The notes under the pieces are model-generated. The model searched no databases. It was not told the origin of the DNA and worked only from the letters and a program-made list of their open reading frames with translations. A DNA stretch of 64,000 nucleotides from Sorex araneus (lineage: Eukaryota > Chordata > Mammalia > Eulipotyphla > Soricidae), in NCBI RefSeq assembly GCF_027595985.1, contig NC_073308.1:15530511-15594510 (forward strand), read 5' to 3'. Below, one piece after another: positions 34,040 to 44,765 of the stretch; within the stretch, counting starts at the first letter, position 1; every line of letters starts with the position of its first letter. Made by a program: the position numbers and the translations under genes.

Positions 34040-34187
34040 AGCTCTCGGGCTGAGTCTGGGTTTGACATGCACAAGGGAGGCCCTTTGTTCTCCTACGAAG
34101 AACTGCTAGAAGCAATCCCCAAGCCAGAGCCGGGCACAGCCCCTGAAACACCTCAGGGTGTGGCCCCAAACCAAACAAAAACACCAT
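34040..34187 (+). mobile_element. Possible old SINE (sense)
   Basis: The end 'cacctcagggtgtggcccca' and 'aaccaaacaaaaacacc' resemble the 3' end and A-rich tail of a sense SINE. The head is unrecognisable. Confidence 0.35.
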
Positions 34188-35239
34188 TTCAACTGAAAGA
34201 CAGGTTCGTGGGGAATAAACATATTCACTGTATGTTTTTAGAAGACATAAAATAATCAAAAACCTAGAACTCACCCAAACAAGAAGTCAACATAGGTAAT
34301 ATTAAAAGCATTCAAAGGAAAACGATAAAATTTAAGCATTTTATTAAATATTACAGTATATATTGAGCCTATGGTGGAAGATAGTGACCATCAACCTTTA
34401 TGTCTCAAAAATAGCTAATATTTATAATGGAAAGCATATAGAAATAAAAAAGATTTTGTTGGATCATTACAGGGGGTATGTCACATCAAGTAGTTAAGGA
34501 AAGGGAGGGTTTGAAGGGCACTATTTCTCCACCTGCCCTCATTCAATTTTTATTTTCTACATTATCATACATTATAATATTCAAATTCTGTTTTCGAGCC
34601 TTAACTCCCACAGTTTTGTTTTTGGCTTTTACTATAGTTAATTCAGAAATTCAGATTCTGTTTGTAAGATTTAACCATTTATTACATGTTTTGCTGAAGT
34701 TGATCTCCATTTTAAAAAGAAGGAATGATAAAATTTTATCACTCAAGTTTATTGCACAAGATTTTAAAAAATGCTGATTGTATAATAACTTGAGACTTAT
34801 TTGCTAAATGTTATGAGGTGAGAATGCAAATTAACTTTTAATTTCCAGTAATGTTCAACATCTAGTGGAACAATTTACTGTTTCTCTCACCTTGTAAAGA
34901 TGAAAATGTCTGAGAGGCAAAGAAAGGATTAAGATATGCTTTCCTTTGAACCAGACCCTCCAAACAGAAACCAGAAATCCAATGAGTGGAAGAGTTCAGA
35001 GAAGAAGTAGTTTGAGGAACTACTGAGCTTGGCAAGAAATAGAAACTGGGGCCGGGAGGGGCCCTACAAGTTGAAAGACAATGAAAGAACTGTAGTGACA
35101 GAGCTTCAGCACAGGTGGCTGTGGGGGAGCCTTATGCACTGCACTCGAGCAGGAGCCCAGGCCGGGTCTGTGCTGCAGCCCCCTGAGCCGTCTCCCCTTC
35201 CCCCGCAGCTCCTCCTTCACTTTCCTGAACCCTACTTGC
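34188..35239. other. Unassigned DNA
   Basis: AT-rich to 34.9 kb. Nothing was recognised. Confidence 0.5.
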
Positions 35240-35384
35240 AACCGAGGGTAAAGCACTTGCCTTGCATGCTACTGGGCCGGGTTTAAATCCCTGGCACCAC
35301 TCATGGTCCCTCATCAGGGAGCTGGGAGTAAGCCTTGAGCAGCACTAGGTGTGGCGCCCAAACAAAACAACAACAAACAAACAA
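35240..35384 (+). mobile_element. SINE (sense), 5'-truncated
   Basis: 'aaagcacttgccttgcatgc', 'gccgggtttaaatccctggc', 'ctcatggtccc' and 'ggagtaagccttgagcagca', ending 'cgcccaaacaaaacaacaac'. The copy is moderately diverged and lacks its first ~25 bases. Confidence 0.75.
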
Positions 35385-36949
35385 CATCTTCCAGAATGAT
35401 GCCAGTGGAAATGCAACCATGGTCTTCACCAGGTGCATCATGTATGACAAATATCTACATAATCCTGGTGTGGTAGGTGAAATGATGTGCATCTCCCTAA
35501 GCGGCCTACCTTCCGAATCTCCAGAATGTGACAATGGATGTAGCTGGCATGTGGCAACCTTTCTTCTACCTAGGATTATGTGAATGTTTAACACATCATT
35601 CACAGGCTGTACCATGCAGGGAAAGAGCCAGCCCCCTAGAAGCTGCCATATCTGTCCCATCAGGCACCAGGCCCAGGCCATGTGATTTCCATGATCCTTA
35701 TACTGACCCATGGCTAGAAGTTCCCACCCCTGCTACGGCCTGCTAAAACCTTAGTGAGAATGTGGTGTCAGTTCTTTGGTGGCTTCGTGTGTCCACACCA
35801 CTTCCCATACCAAGGGCCTCCTGTGACCAAGGCTTTGGGAACTGGTGGAAAGCAGGACTGTGCATGGCACCTTATTTCTGCTAGCTCCCAGGATCTCAGA
35901 GAAACCAAGACTCTATACTCCCAGGTCCTACCATATGCTTCAACGCAGGAACCCCTCATTTTGTGCTCTTCAAGAGAGAATACCTTCATCTTCAACAACA
36001 TGAAGATGGGAGAGTCAATACTCTTAATATCTGCTTTTGTCTCTCTTGAAATTCTATATATTTTGATTCAGATTTGAGTGGGGTGAGAGGGTGAGTATGG
36101 CCTTTCCTGAGTGCCCCAATGTACATATCCCTAGATTTTAGTTCATTTTGGGGCAAGGACTACCAGTCCCTTTGAACCCAGTCTCTCTTACTATTAATTC
36201 TACAAATAAATACCAGGACAAGAGAAGTGGTACAAAGATTAGCTACTAAGCTAGGAAAGAAATTTGGTGAATGTAGATAATTTTTCCTCATTTAAAACTC
36301 TTCCTCTGTAGAAAGAAAATGGCCAATTTAATAAATTTTGATGATGATAATCATAATGACAACAAAATGGTAGAAACTATTATCATGTGCTATGTTTGGG
36401 ATTCTGCATGTAATTCTATTAGCTGAGCAAAAAATGATCCTGACAGATCCATCGAAGTGGAATAAGTCAAAAATTAAGTCTGTTAGTTGTGATTCCTGGT
36501 GGATTTTATTTTTAGGTTTTATTTATAACTAAATAAACAAATATCTGTACCACTGAGTTATTTATGGGATTTCCAGGTCCTGTCAATCGCCCTGTGTTTC
36601 TTTAGAAGCAAGGCAGAAAATATTTGTTGCCACTTTTTAAATGGTATTTATTAATAATTTAATTTCCACAGGAAGGACAAATTATTTCAATGATCCGCTA
36701 AACTGGAGACTATAGAGAGAGGAGTGTGCGAGAGTGCCAGAGGGAGGATGGGGATGTTTTGCTCTAGGGATGCTGAGCCGAGAAGCAATGGTCCAAGGCT
36801 ATTAAGCAGAGGTTGAGGTATCAGCCAGAGTGGAAGATGAACTACATGAGGAGTCTGGTGGAGGAGGAGCTGTGCTCCTCATGTGTGGAAAGAGATGGGA
36901 AGCACTTGAGATGGTTTTCCATTGCAGGTTTTCACTGATTTGTTGTTAT
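35385..36949. other. Unassigned DNA
   Basis: No gene family was recognised. Around 36330-36480 there is weak MIR-like sequence ('gatgatgataatcataatga') that I do not call. Confidence 0.45.
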
Positions 36950-37132
36950 TTTTTTGTTTTGTTTTGTTTTTGGGGTCATACCCAGCAGCATTCAGGACTT
37001 ACTCCTGACTCTGCACTCAGGGATCACTTTTGTTAGACTTGAGGGACCATCTAGTCTACTGGGGATCAAACTTAGGTTAGCAGCTTGCAAGGCAAGCACC
37101 CTACCTATTGCTGTACTATTTCTCCAGCCCCC
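36950..37132 (-). mobile_element. SOR-type SINE (antisense)
   Basis: It contains 'tttggggtcatacccagcag', 'ctctgcactcagggatcac', 'ggggatcaaacttaggttag', 'cttgcaaggcaagcacccta' and 'tctccagccc', preceded by a T/G-rich tail. Divergence is moderate and no TSD was resolved. Confidence 0.82.
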
Positions 37133-37320
37133 GGTGTTTATTCATTTAGAAAAATATTTCCAATTTGGGGGTTGCAAAAATATAGGCATAGTTAATAATT
37201 CATGTTTGTGTCTGTTAGAAAGAGCATATGATAGATGGTTGTACATGTGTGCCTGGGTTAGAAATTCTCCCCTGCCTTACTGGGGTTGTAGGGAATTTAT
37301 AATCCTGAAAATTCTGTAGG

Positions 37321-38046
37321 CTAGGCAGCATTTATTTTATTTTATTTTATTTTTTGGTTTAGGAAAATTTCTCCTGCTCTTTTTTTTATTATTTTAATTT
37401 CATTTATTTATTTATTTATTTATTATTTTTATTGAATCACCGGTGAGAAAAGTTACAAAGCTTTCAGATTTAAGTCTCAGTCATACAATGACCAAACACC
37501 CATCCCTTTACCAGTGCACATGTTCCACCACCAAGAACCCCAGTATACCTCTCATCTGCACCCCACCTGTGTGGCTGATGATTTTCACTTTATCTCTCTT
37601 TACTTTGATTGCATTCAATATTTCAACAGAAAACTCACTATCATTATTTGGAATTTTCCGCCAACAATCAGACCCGCTGAAAAGGCATCATTTGGTAATT
37701 TGTTTTCAACTGCTGAGAATGAAGGTTTTGGATTTCTGGTATTTTAGTAATTAAGTCCAGAGAAATTTCTGCCAGAAGTCGAGTAACTGCAAGCTCGTAC
37801 CTCCGGTTAGTGGGCTCTCTAGGATGGCGGCCACCACGCTGCCGCTGCGGAAAGGAAAGGCCGAGAGAAAAACCTTTCCCTGGGGCGGCATGGGGCCATA
37901 GCTTAGTTCACAGTCTAGAGGCATTTCTGCAAGAAGCTGCTGGGTTCTGAAAGTAGTTAGTGGGCCTCCGGGATCATGGTCTTTTAGGAACGGAGGAGCC
38001 GTTTGTGTGCAGCCACTTGTGGTCTCGTCTTGCTAGGCAGCATTTA
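37321..38046 (-). mobile_element. Composite non-autonomous retroelement with 14-bp TSD (antisense)
   Basis: The body 37335-38032 is flanked by perfect ctaggcagcattta at 37321-37334 and 38033-38046. Its 3' end (left) is a long T-rich region followed by the reversed L1-like tail ('ttgaatcaccggtgagaaaa'). The body then has 'ttccgccaacaatcagaccc', a CpG-rich block with 'ctaggatggcggccaccacg' and the module 'tagaggcatttctgcaagaa'. It is shorter than the 1.1-kb copies and its 5' end differs. It lies at the edge of the L1 that follows and shares that element's target site. Confidence 0.85.
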
Positions 38047-38235
38047 ACTTTTTCCCATTTATTTTTTTAAATTCAATCAATGATAGATACATTTGCAAAG
38101 CCTTCATGACTGGATTTCAGTAATATAATGTTCCAACACCTGTCCCTTCACCCGTGTACTTTTCCCACCACCAATGGTCATAGTTCCTTTCACCCCCACC
38201 TCCTGGTGCCTGTCCCACTGCTTGCCTCTATAGCA

Positions 38236-38432
38236 GGCACTTTTTTTTCTTTTTTTTTTGCATTTTAGGTCACACCGGCGATGCACAGAAGTCACTCCTG
38301 GCTCTGCACTCAGGAATTACCCCTGGCAGTGCTCAGGGGACCATATGGGATGCTGGGAATTGAACCCGGGTTGGCTGCGTGCAGGGCAAATACCCTACCA
38401 CTGTGTTATCACTCCAGCCCCGGCACTTTTTT
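38236..38432 (-). mobile_element. SOR-type SINE inserted at the nested L1's own TSD
   Basis: The body is about 38249-38421 in antisense: a T-rich start, 'ggtcacaccggcgatgcaca', 'ggaattgaacccgggttggc' and 'cactccagcccc'. Copies of ggcactttttt flank it at 38236-38246 and 38422-38432. The insertion re-used the T-rich sequence at the L1 junction. Confidence 0.87.
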
Positions 38433-38911
38433 TGTTTTAATTTTTTTTATTAGTGAATCATCATGGGGTGATTCACTTGACAGACTTATTCACATTACAG
38501 ACTTACAAATTTCGTGCTTGCGTTTCAGTCATACAATGATCAAGTGCCCATCCCTCCACCAGTGCCCATTCTCCACCACCAATGGTCCCTGCATCCCTCC
38601 CATCCCTGCCCCATTCCCCTCCCCTCCCACTCTGCCTCTGTGGCAGGGCATTTCCTTTTGCTCTGTCTCTCCTTTTGGGTGGTGTAGTTTGCAGTAGAGG
38701 TATTAATGCCTAGCCATTGTGTTCAGTCTATAGTCTATTTTCAGCCCACCTCTCCCATTCTGAGTGGGCCCTCCTAGCACCCTTTACTTGGTGGTCCCTT
38801 CTCTATCTGAGCTGCCTTTTCCCCCAGCACGCGAGGCTGGCTTCTAAGCTGTGGAGTAATCCTCCTGGTACTTATCTCTGCTGTTTTTGGGTGTTAGTCT
38901 CCCTTTCTGTC

Positions 38912-39238
38912 GAGCTCCCATTTGACCCAGCAACATCACTTCTGGGAATATATCCTGGAGATGCAAAAAAGTATAGTAGAAATGACATCTTCACATGTTC
39001 ATTGCAGCACTGTTTACAATAGACAGAATCTGGAAAAAAGCTGAGTGCCCAAGAACAGATGACTAGTTACAGAAACTTTGGTATGTCTACAAAATGGAAT
39101 ACTACACAGCTGTTAGAAAAGATGAAGTCATGAAATTTGCATATAAATGGATCAACATGGAAAGTATCATGTTAAGTGAAATGAATCAGAAAGAGAGGGA
39201 CAGACATAGAAAGATTGCACTCCTTTGTGGAATGTAAA
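38912..39238 (+). pseudogene. L1 ORF2 C-terminal fragment (inverted segment)
   Basis: The translation includes FDPATSLLGIYPGD, a hallmark near the ORF2p C-terminus, then the region equivalent to the fragment at 7890-8059 in another frame. A frameshift breaks it. It has no catalytic domain. Confidence 0.8.
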
Positions 39239-39698
39239 AGTGGCAGGCACTTTTCTTCTTTCTCTCCCTCTCCCTTTCTTTCCTTTTGGGCCTTATGGTT
39301 TGCAATACAGATAATAAAAGGTTATCAGGTACATCCCTTTACCTGTGCCCTCCACCCCACACACACCCTGTGGCAAGCAACCATTGACCTGTCCTCCTGG
39401 TCCTGTTTATCCTTACCTCGGATATTAGTCTCCTACTATACATATATATGGTTTATATCCCACAAATGAATGCAGTCATTCTATACCTGTCCCTCTCCTT
39501 CTGACTCATTTCACTCAACACTACACTCTCCATGTCAATCCATTGACAAGCAAATTTCATGACTTCATTCTTTCTAACAGCTGCATAGTATTCCACTGTG
39601 TAGATGTACTACAGTTTCCTTATCCAGTCATCTGTTCTTGGGCACTTGGGTTGTTACCAGATTTTGAGTATTGTGAATAGTTTTTAGGCAGAATTTTA

Positions 39699-39854
39699 CC
39701 TGGGAGAAAGTCCTCTGAGGAATTTACAGGTTGGACCTCTTGATGGAGTGAGAAGCCAGTTCTCATTCTGTCTCTGTGCTTTAGACTGCTGTGACTAATG
39801 ATCAGGGTGTGTGTGTGCCATTAAGTTGGGAGCTATTTGTTTGTTCTTTATCTG
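39699..39854. other. Unassigned spacer
   Basis: Short unique sequence between the L1 stack and the next SINE. Confidence 0.5.
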
Positions 39855-40010
39855 GCATGTTTGGGCATCCCCAGAAATGCTTTGAGGCTACTCTTGGCTT
39901 TGTGCTTGGGGGTCACTCTCTGCAGTGACCCAGGGGGTGCTGCAGGTCAAGCTGGGGTTGGCCTCATGGAGACAAACACCTTAACCCTAGTATCACTCTC
40001 TCGCCAGCCC
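39855..40010 (-). mobile_element. Older SINE (antisense)
   Basis: 'tgtttgggcatccccagaaa', 'ctttgtgcttgggggtcac', 'ggtcaagctggggttggcc' and 'ctctcgccagccc' follow the antisense order. The copy is diverged. Confidence 0.65.
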
Positions 40011-40500
40011 TGTGGGACTGTTCGTGATTGGGTGACAGGGCCTGAGATTACCTCTTAGATGTGTGCAAGGGGAAGAACTGGCTCAGAGTGTTGGGAGTAA
40101 GCTGACAGCTGACTCCATTTCTTCCACAGCAACACCCCACCATGGGAGCAGGCAGGCTGAGCACAAGGGTGCAGAGGTGGCACGGGCCTAGAGTACCTGG
40201 TACCCACCCTGTCCTCACATCTAGCTGCTGAGCACACACCCTGATCATCAGTCACAACAATCTTAATCCCAGAGACAGAATGAGAACTGCCTCCTCACTC
40301 CATTGGGGCCAGTTTGTGGTTCTTACAAGAATGAGGGTATATTTGGGGAAAACTTTATTGGGCTGCATTGGTCTGATATAGAATAATTCCCCCCAACACC
40401 TATATATACTCACTTGGATGTTAGTGAAGTCTTTCAACCTGGTCTGCTTGGGCCCCAAGAACTCTGCTGCACCCCTGAGAGTCTAGCTTCTCACAATTCT
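40011..40500. other. Unassigned DNA
   Basis: Nothing was recognised here. Confidence 0.5.
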
Positions 40501-40660
40501 GGGCTGAAGCTAGTACAGTGGGCAGAATGCTTGCCTTGCATACAGTTGACCCGTGTTCGATCACCAGCACCAGATATGGTCCCCTGATCCCGCCAGGAGT
40601 GATTCCTGAGTGCAGGGCCAGAATCTCCCTCCAATACACAAATAAGCAAGCAACAAAAAC
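40501..40660 (+). mobile_element. SOR-type SINE (sense)
   Basis: It starts gggctgaagctagtacagtg and contains 'gcttgccttgcatacagttg', the B box 'gacccgtgttcgatcacc' and 'tatggtcccctgatcccgcc'. The end after 'gtgcagggccag' is shortened, then A-rich 'caagcaacaaaaac'. Confidence 0.8.
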
Positions 40661-43311
40661 AACCCATTCCAACCTCTAAGTTTTATTTGATGCTCTAGGT
40701 AATTAGAGTAGAAAGAAGGCAAAGGCTTTATTCAGCATCTTTGTAACCTTGGAGCCAAATTCTCCAAGGTTATTTTTTTTCTTAGGTGTGTGTGAGGGGG
40801 CTTTGAGTGGGATGGGATAGACTGCTCCTAGTGGTTCTGTGGGATCCTGTGGTGCTAGGGATCAAAACCAGGGTTTCCTCTTTCAAAGCTCCCACTTCAG
40901 AATTGGGAGACATTACCTAGGCCAAGATAGAAAATCAGAGTTCTGAAATCAATCCAGCTGCCTTTACTTGCTGGATGCTACCTTCACACAGAGCTTCCAT
41001 TCACAGCTCCATCCTTTGGCTTCCTGATAGCAACACAAACAAAACAATTGTTTGCATTTTGCACTCTACTGTATCAGACTTGTTGTTATACTAATCAAGC
41101 CAGTTAGAATATGTATCAAGCAACTATGCTAGGTGGAGGGTGAATAGTTAAATGCAGTCTGATTTCAAGGAAGGAAACAGATTATTCCATATGTTAGAGA
41201 AAGTGATGTAGTGGTTGTGATTGATAAACGTGTGTGTTAAAACATAGATGGGAAATATATATGAATGTACATTTGCATATGAAATAGAGGCAGAAAGGTC
41301 AGAAGCTTTGGTAGAAATGACCTCTGGGTCAGTTTTGAAAGTCCTTAGGTGACTCTAGTGCATTGGTCATGGTGCTAAGACACTGGGTCAAGCTCCGCTT
41401 TCTTCCCAGGACAGTCTCTGGTCTCTTTTGGGTCAATCGTTCTTATGCAGCAAAGAGTCAAGGAACTGTACAGCAGAATGTGTATTTCGGTCTTCAGATA
41501 GAGGTTTTAATGAATTCGGTTTTGCTGATTTATTGGCCTTCCCAGCAGATGCCAGGAAATACGCGACTGAACTGGGCACTGTTCCGGGCTCGGCACTCAG
41601 AAGGAGTGGAGGCCGTGCGGGAGGATTGGGATCCCGCCCCCGTCAGGAGTGGCCAATTTCAGAACCAACCAGCTGCTTGGCTGCTGCTGGAAAGCAGAAA
41701 TGAAACCTCACCTGCCACTTGCCTGGCAAGGAATAACCTCCCGGCACCCACCGCCTGCCCCCCGTGCCCTGCGCCCACCACTCAGCGCATTCGCAGGCGG
41801 AAGCGAGACTTCATCTTTTTTCAGCTTTTCAGTAGCTGCGCTCTGAAGGTTGTCTGGAGACAGCGTTGTGGAGGGTCCCCCGCAATGGTCACACATTGCT
41901 TCAGTATGAGAGTCCATGGTGGTCGGTGAAGGTTATCCAGTCCGCAGCACGCAGCCACCGAGGAGCTGGAGGAGGGCCTGGTGCACTGGGAATACAGTGC
42001 TGGTTCCGAGGACTGGGGGTGTGCCAGCCTGGACTCCCTCCCACTATACCCGCGTCTCCATGCCAATTCCTTACATTTTAGGACTGGTGTGTGTGCTTCT
42101 CACCTCCACCCAAGAGGTGACTTTCAGATGCTAGTTGGGTGCCTCAGGATTCTGGTCAATTCTGTCACCATCCACCCAGGGCCCGTGCCCTGTCTCACAG
42201 ATTAGGAGTTTGCTCCCAGAAGGCTGCCTGCTTCTTTCCAGTGGCAATCACAGGCCTGCTTTCCTATGACCCACCAACTCTAACTCTCAGGCTCCCAGAA
42301 CCCTCCTCGGGGGTCATGAGCTGACTAGACTGGCTTCTAGCATCAAGGGAGCCTTTCAATCACCAGATCAGCGTTTTATTACAAAGGATATTAAAGAATA
42401 CAAATCATTCTGGAGATGGTAATGGGTTAAAGCATATGGCTTGCATATGGCTGGTGATGGCAGCTCATTCTCCAGCACAACATGGTCCCTCCCCCAGCAT
42501 CACAGGGTATGACCTGAAGGTTGCCACAAGCATTGCCAAATGGCCTGCGTGATCCCAGGTATCTTATCCTCTGGTCTTCATGTTGAACCTCCAGCCCAGC
42601 TGGATGGGCATCACCAGAAGGTGCCCTTCCCCAACTCGGAACTGCCTGTAAGCATGTGCAGACACAGACACACACACACACACACACATGCATGCACACA
42701 TGCACACACACATACATGCACACACGCACACTCGCAATGCAAGTGAAATGCAAACAAACAGAGCAAGGTGTGTAGTGGGGGGAAGGGTGGAGTTTCTGCC
42801 TCCTCCAGGGCCAAGCTTCCAGCATATCGCCAAGTGCAGCCCATATGAAAACTCAAACTCCCTACCTAGTGCTCTGGGTTTACTCAAGCATGTTTAATTA
42901 GACCTCACCTGCCCTCCTACTTCTCCACAAAGGCCAGTGGGGTGAGACTGACTTTCTGACCCTCTGATCAACTGGCAGGATATCCAGGCAATCAACCCTA
43001 TTAGGAGATGTTCCCCTGAGGCATTCATTAACATAGTAAAAAGCACATTGATCAATTTCCCTCTCAGAAAATCCCAAAGCCTTGAAGAGCCAGATACTGA
43101 GATTAAGCTCAGATCTAAGTGTTCTGGTTGTAAATCACCTCATGCAGGTGGATATGAGCAGACCACTCCCACCTGCACCCCTGCAGAGATTCTTCCAATC
43201 CCATCTGTCTGGCTCCTGGCCAGCCTCCATCTGGGGTGTGGCCCTTTGATCCTCCACTCACAAAGGACTGAGCCCCACCATTAATACCTTCTTCCAGGCT
43301 CAGCTTAAACT
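40661..43311. other. Mostly unassigned DNA with a GC-richer patch
   Basis: No gene was recognised. A possible old SINE near 40790-40880 was not called. The region 41500-42060 is GC- and CpG-richer (for example aaatacgcgactgaactggg, ggcggaagcgagac). A 188-codon open frame runs across it at 41363-41929 without any recognisable domain. The patch may be a regulatory or ancient promoter remnant. Confidence 0.4.
42661..42735. repeat. (CA)n / (CATG) microsatellite
   Basis: (CA) runs are mixed with catgca units over about 75 bp. Confidence 0.9.
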
Positions 43312-43531
43312 TCACCTCACTTTAAAAAAAATCAATTAATTTATGAAGTTATTTTGCTTTTTGGGTCACACTCGGCGATGCTCAGGGGCTACTTGTGGCA
43401 CATGCACTCAGGAATTACCCCTGGCGGTGCTCAGGGAACCATATGGGATGCTGGGAATCGAACCCGGGTTGCCCTCGTGCAAGGCAAACGCCCTACCCGC
43501 TGTGCTACCACTCGAGCCCTCACCTCACTTT
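43312..43531 (-). mobile_element. Young SOR-type SINE with 12-bp TSD (antisense)
   Basis: The body 43324-43519 is flanked by perfect tcacctcacttt at 43312-43323 and 43520-43531. The A/T-rich end is followed by 'gggtcacactcggcgatgct', 'gggaatcgaacccgggttg' (B box), 'caaacgccctacccgctgtg' and 'cactcgagccc'. The antisense end is nearly intact, so the copy is young. Confidence 0.92.
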
Positions 43532-43934
43532 TTCAAGGGGATTGGTGATGTCCCACGGGTCTCTGCCTTGCCCTGAACAGTGTAAGATTTTTCCTATGTT
43601 AAAGCTGGCAGGAAAGCCTGGCATCACAGTTCACACATATGGGCAGGAGACATGAGACTCCCCCGTCAAAGGCTAGCTTCTCTGTCCACAGGAGGCTGAG
43701 CTGAACCGCATGTGTGGTGCTGAGTGGGTGGGGGCAGCCCAATTCAGCACTGCTCACTGCATCCGTGTCAGCCAGGGACCCTGGAGTTGAAGCCCCCAGG
43801 TTTTGAAAGGGGAACATCTCCACCTCTGAGAGGCATTGTTTCTATTGTAAGAATAGGATAGAGGGTGGCTCCAGAGAATACACCCACCCCTTCCTGGCTG
43901 CTTATTACAGAAGCACCTTCAGAAAGAAAGCTTA
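43532..43934. other. Unassigned DNA
   Basis: Nothing was recognised here. Confidence 0.5.
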
Positions 43935-44125
43935 AGGGCTGAAGCTATAGAGCTGGTTAAGGCCCTTGCCTGTAGTTGACCTGGGTTTGATCCCCAGCAC
44001 AACATAGGGTCCCTAAGCACCTCTGGGAGTGATCCTTGAGCAGAACCAGGAGTAAAACCTGAGCACAGGTGGGTGTGGTCCAAACACTGAAATAAACAGA
44101 CAAACAAATAAATAAATAAAAAGAA
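43935..44125 (+). mobile_element. SOR-type SINE (sense)
   Basis: It starts agggctgaagctatagagct and has the B box 'gacctgggtttgatccccag', 'ctaagcacctctgggagtg' and 'aacctgagcacaggtgggtg'. It ends in an A-rich tail with repeated aaata units. Confidence 0.82.
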
Positions 44126-44392
44126 AATAAAGGAAAGATAAGAAGCATAAGCAGCTGGGGAGAGTGCAGTCTTCTTCTGCATGAGATCTGGGTGTGTAGC
44201 CCCTGAGCACTGGCAGCTGTGATTATTATTAAAAAAGAAAGCAAGGAAGTCTGAAACCAAGTGGAGAGAAGTTGTGCCTTCACATAAGAACCCCTGGGAA
44301 ATGTTCTAGAACACACATCACTTCCCTCACTCAGATCAGGGTAGGATTCCTCACTCTAAATTACAGTTGGAAATGCAGATTTCCAGAGAAAT

Positions 44393-44404
44393 GGGGGGGG
44401 GGGG
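44393..44404 (+). repeat. G12 homopolymer
   Basis: Twelve consecutive G residues just before the (CAT)n array. They are prone to length errors in both sequencing and replication. Confidence 0.9.
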
Positions 44405-44412
44405 TTACCTGT

Positions 44413-44417
44413 AAAAG

Positions 44418-44483
<66 letters not shown>

Positions 44484-44765
44484 TATCATCATCCCATTGA
44501 TTGTCGAATTTCTCGAGCCATCTCAGTAATGTCTCCATTTGTCCTAGCCCTGAGATTTTAGAAGCCTCTCTCTACTCGTCCTTCCAAAGATGCCATACTG
44601 GAGGCTCTTTCAGGGTAATGAGACCCAGCTTGTTACTGATTTTGGCATATCAATACACCATGGGGACCTTGCGAGGCTCTCCCATGTGGGCAGGAAACTC
44701 CCAGTAGTTTGCCAGGTTCTCCCAGAGGGAGAAGTAGGTTATAAGATGTCTTCCGGGAGCTTGGT
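44413..44765 (-). mobile_element. SINE-2 (antisense) headed by an expanded (CAT)n tail
   Basis: After the CAT array come 'cccattgattgtcgaatttc', 'tctcgagccatctcagtaat', 'cttgttactgattttggcat' and 'cttgcgaggctctcccatg'. These are the SINE-2 landmarks of 18846-19084 in reverse. The CAT array stands where the consensus has a gtcact-like tail, so the microsatellite grew from the SINE tail. The right end runs into a sequence resembling the composite-element module. Confidence 0.72.
44418..44493. repeat. (CAT)25 trinucleotide microsatellite
   Basis: About 76 bp of CAT/ATC repeats with a single cattat interruption. Chance open frames across it translate to long Asp or Ile runs and should not be read as protein. 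Confidence 0.97.

Larger units (their letters stand above)
38233..39254 (-). mobile_element. Twin-primed L1 nested in another L1, 12-bp TSD
   Basis: From about 38433 to 38910 the sequence is antisense L1 3' UTR. At about 38912 it flips to sense orientation and reads ORF2-end sequence to about 39238 ('cccatttgacccagcaacat', 'atggaatactacacagctgt'). The two segments abut in the L1 consensus, as comparison with 7890-8622 shows. The target gcaggcactttt occurs at 38233-38244 and 39243-39254. This is a standard twin-priming inversion. Confidence 0.85.
38033..39698 (-). mobile_element. Antisense L1 3' end (host L1 of the nested stack)
   Basis: The L1 occupies 38047-38232 and resumes at 39243-39683, because a second L1 and a SINE sit inside it. 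The reading order is continuous across the gap (…ctatagcaggcac / ggcacttttcttc…). Right-hand landmarks are 'acagctgcatagtattccac' and 'catctgttcttgggcacttg'. Flanking copies of the target are ctaggcagcattta at 38033 and ttaggcagaatttta at 39684-39698. The copy is 5'-truncated in the ORF2 end. Confidence 0.8.

Noticed and set aside
41363-41929. 188-codon open frame on the plus strand
   Set aside because: No recognisable protein family and several competing frames. Reported only as part of a CpG-richer patch.
44356-44538. Open frame encoding a long aspartate run
   Set aside because: It is the reverse reading of the (CAT)n microsatellite in a SINE tail.
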